From Caldifarciminota bacterium (GTDB taxonomy: Bacteria; Hydrothermota; Tepidihabitantia; B3-TA06): a DNA stretch of 5,476 bases. The DNA is taken from assembly GCA_014729665.1 (NCBI GenBank), contig WJJO01000159.1:1-5476 (forward strand), written 5' to 3'. Shown piece by piece: positions 4,464 through 5,476 of this stretch. Numbering within the stretch: position 1 is the first letter of the stretch; the number at the start of each line of letters is the position of its first letter. Position numbers and translations under genes: made by a program. The notes under the pieces are model-generated. The model was not told the origin of the DNA, did no database searches, and saw only the letters and a list, made by a program, of their open reading frames with translations.

Positions 4464-5283
4464 CTACATCCTGCGAGGATATCCGTGAAGAATAAACCAG
4501 ACATCGTCATCCGAGTACGCCCCCTCCATCAGGTAAAGAATCGGTGGAGGTATCGAGTCGGAATCGATCCATGGTGTAAGGTGCACCCGAGTCCACCGGC
4601 GAGTATTAGATCTCTCGAAGGGCTTTTGAAAATAGATCAATAATGCTATCTCTCTATCTCGTAAAACACCGTCCTCATCGAGAAACGTAAGTCGTATTCT
4701 CATCTCCCAAACCTTAACGGTATAATCCCTTATCCTGTAAATCGGCGCTTTTATGGTGTCGGTTACGGTTAAAAAAAAAAGCCGGATTATAAATACTGTC
4801 GAGTACGTATATCCTTCGACCTTGAGGTGCAACGTACATGGATGGTGATTGGGACATCTTGGGCGTATCCCATTCCAGGTCGAGGTATTCGGGAATCTCA
4901 AGCTCCATTGATTTAATAATGTCAGGTCCAGGGAAACCGCTGAAACTGAAGCGGTTCGGAGAGCTGTAGCAGTAGAGCTTGTGCAGAAAAACCGCAGTCC
5001 AACGTTCAGGTTCTTCGACACCGACAATACTTTCATCTTCGGCTGAAACCAACGTCCTGTCAAAACCGCACTCTGAGAAATCAAGATTCCATAAAAACCG
5101 TCTTATCTCGGGGTAAAGCAATGCATACTCAATGGTTAGGATTCTGAATAACAAACCTGCACCAGCGATGAATATAAGCAATAACCAGCCCAGGTTCGTA
5201 TACCGCGGTCGCGGAAAGAACCTTCTTCTGAACCAGTATCTTTGCGAGCGGTCTCTTTGACCGGGAAGCCAATGCCAACCCAT
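4464..5283 (-). CDS. Membrane-anchored protein (about 272 aa) with a frameshift at a T10/A10 tract
   Basis: Not recognised. From ATG at 5283-5281: a basic cytoplasmic start (RSQRYWFRRRFFPRPRY, residues 13-29), a membrane anchor at about 31-50 (LGWLLLIFIAGAGLLFRILT), then a probably periplasmic domain with alternating hydrophobic and charged beta-like strands. The first frame runs to GRRIYVLDSIYNPAFF and then enters ten T on the coding strand (A at 4771-4780 on plus), after which it becomes poor and stops at 4714. Removing one T continues as LTVTDTIKAPIYRIRDYTVK and on through EMRIRLTFLDEDG to HGYPRRM, TAG at 4466-4464. Join 5283..4781 with 4780..4464 less one base. The second part has no plausible start of its own at the join. 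An upstream TTG at 5319 lies inside the -35 box and is rejected. There is no Shine-Dalgarno sequence; the mRNA is predicted to be leaderless. Slippage, recent mutation or sequencing error cannot be separated here. Confidence 0.65.
4771..4780 (-). other. Ten-base homopolymer at a reading-frame switch
   Basis: A10 on the plus strand is U10 in the mRNA of the 272-aa gene. Protein-like sequence switches here from one frame to the other, and the two frames join in phase if the run is nine bases. Runs of this length are known sites of RNA polymerase slippage and of sequencing length errors. Confidence 0.6.
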
Positions 5284-5291
5284 ATCACAAC

Positions 5292-5319
5292 AGTTTACAT
5301 CAAAGGGACTCTTTGTCAA
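5292..5319 (-). promoter_or_regulatory. Predicted promoter of the 272-aa membrane-anchored gene
   Basis: TTGACA at 5319-5314 and TAAACT at 5297-5292 on the minus strand, spacer 16 bp. Eight bases separate the -10 box from ATG 5283, so transcription should begin one or two bases before the codon. Confidence 0.55.
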
Positions 5320-5406
5320 CCCGGTATGGATATGTCCGCATCACGGATACAAAGGATTATCTCGTAACCGGGATTGTGCCAGGGGCGCAGGTTAAGGATA
5401 AATCAG

Positions 5407-5434
5407 TTGACAATCCCCCTATCTTCCATACTGT
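5407..5434 (+). promoter_or_regulatory. Predicted promoter for a gene at or beyond the right edge
   Basis: TTGACA at 5407-5412 and TACTGT at 5429-5434, spacer 16 bp; the -10 box is weak (three to four matches). The expected start is near 5441. It is divergent from the promoter at 5319-5292. A perfect palindrome, TATCCGGATA, follows directly at 5435-5444 over the predicted start and could be an operator. Confidence 0.45.
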
Positions 5435-5455
5435 TATCCGGATAGGCAACCAAGA

Positions 5456-5462
5456 AAGGAGA
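5456..5462 (+). promoter_or_regulatory. Ribosome-binding site at the right edge
   Basis: AAGGAGA lies at 5456-5462, downstream of the predicted promoter. No ATG, GTG or TTG follows at normal spacing before the window ends at 5476. The only candidate at normal spacing is ATT at 5469-5471, a rare start codon used by infC; otherwise the start lies just outside. The product cannot be identified. Confidence 0.45.
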
Positions 5463-5476
5463 GCGCGCATTAATAC

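Noticed and set aside
4781..5084. Start of the downstream frame of the 272-aa gene as an independent protein
   Set aside because: Upstream of the U10 tract this frame is serine-, threonine- and asparagine-rich noise, while the other frame carries the membrane anchor and beta-like strands; only the part after the tract is taken as real.
5381..5476. Open plus-strand frame at the right edge ending RIGNQERRARIN, resembling the start of translation initiation factor IF-3
   Set aside because: Only a few residues, the frame runs through a promoter and Shine-Dalgarno sequence, and the resemblance is too short to name a gene.
1..5476. CRISPR array, tRNA, rRNA, insertion sequence or phage attachment site
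   Set aside because: I looked on both strands and saw no regular spacer-repeat units, cloverleaf, rRNA-like stretch, transposase or terminal repeats.

Overview
The window comes from a diderm (Gram-negative) bacterium. The evidence is a lipoprotein with a canonical lipobox that ends in a TonB C-terminal domain, and an exported DUF4097-type protein. I cannot assign a phylum. Coding is loose, the proteins are divergent, and most small genes match no family I recognise, so a poorly sampled lineage seen through metagenomics is plausible (inference).

Layout. Left edge (1-220, minus): a small membrane-protein gene running off the window, with an in-frame TAG between its two hydrophobic segments. 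It is divergent from the largest gene (436-1839, plus), a 467-aa lipoprotein with a C-terminal TonB domain. Facing that gene is a minus-strand cluster (2644 down to 1902) of about five tiny membrane proteins of 41, 36, 23-33, 51 and 80 aa, mostly below usual ORF cut-offs. The second and probably the third need a one-base correction. Upstream on the same strand is an exported DUF4097 beta-repeat protein (3594-2746). A gene-free stretch (3595-3944) holds its promoter and CACAGAGG-type hairpin repeats. Next come a divergent pair of small membrane genes (72 aa minus at 4163-3945; 36 aa plus at 4263-4373) and a membrane-anchored protein of about 272 aa (5283-4464, minus) whose frame breaks at a ten-base homopolymer. 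A promoter and ribosome-binding site at the right edge point to a gene starting at or just past the window end.

Two patterns unify the window. First, eight promoter-like hexamer pairs resembling TTGACA / TAnnnT all have a spacer of exactly 16 bp, and each sits in front of a gene found independently or at the right edge. Second, they fall into two classes. Four lie 29 to 56 nt from the start codon (or at least 34 nt at the right edge) with a strong Shine-Dalgarno sequence. The other four lie only 6-8 nt from an ATG with no Shine-Dalgarno, so the predicted transcripts are leaderless. All four leaderless genes encode membrane proteins of unknown family; the leadered ones include both recognisable exported proteins.

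No shared pathway for these genes can be demonstrated from sequence alone. The common theme is the cell envelope: nearly every gene here is a lipoprotein, an exported protein or a membrane protein.
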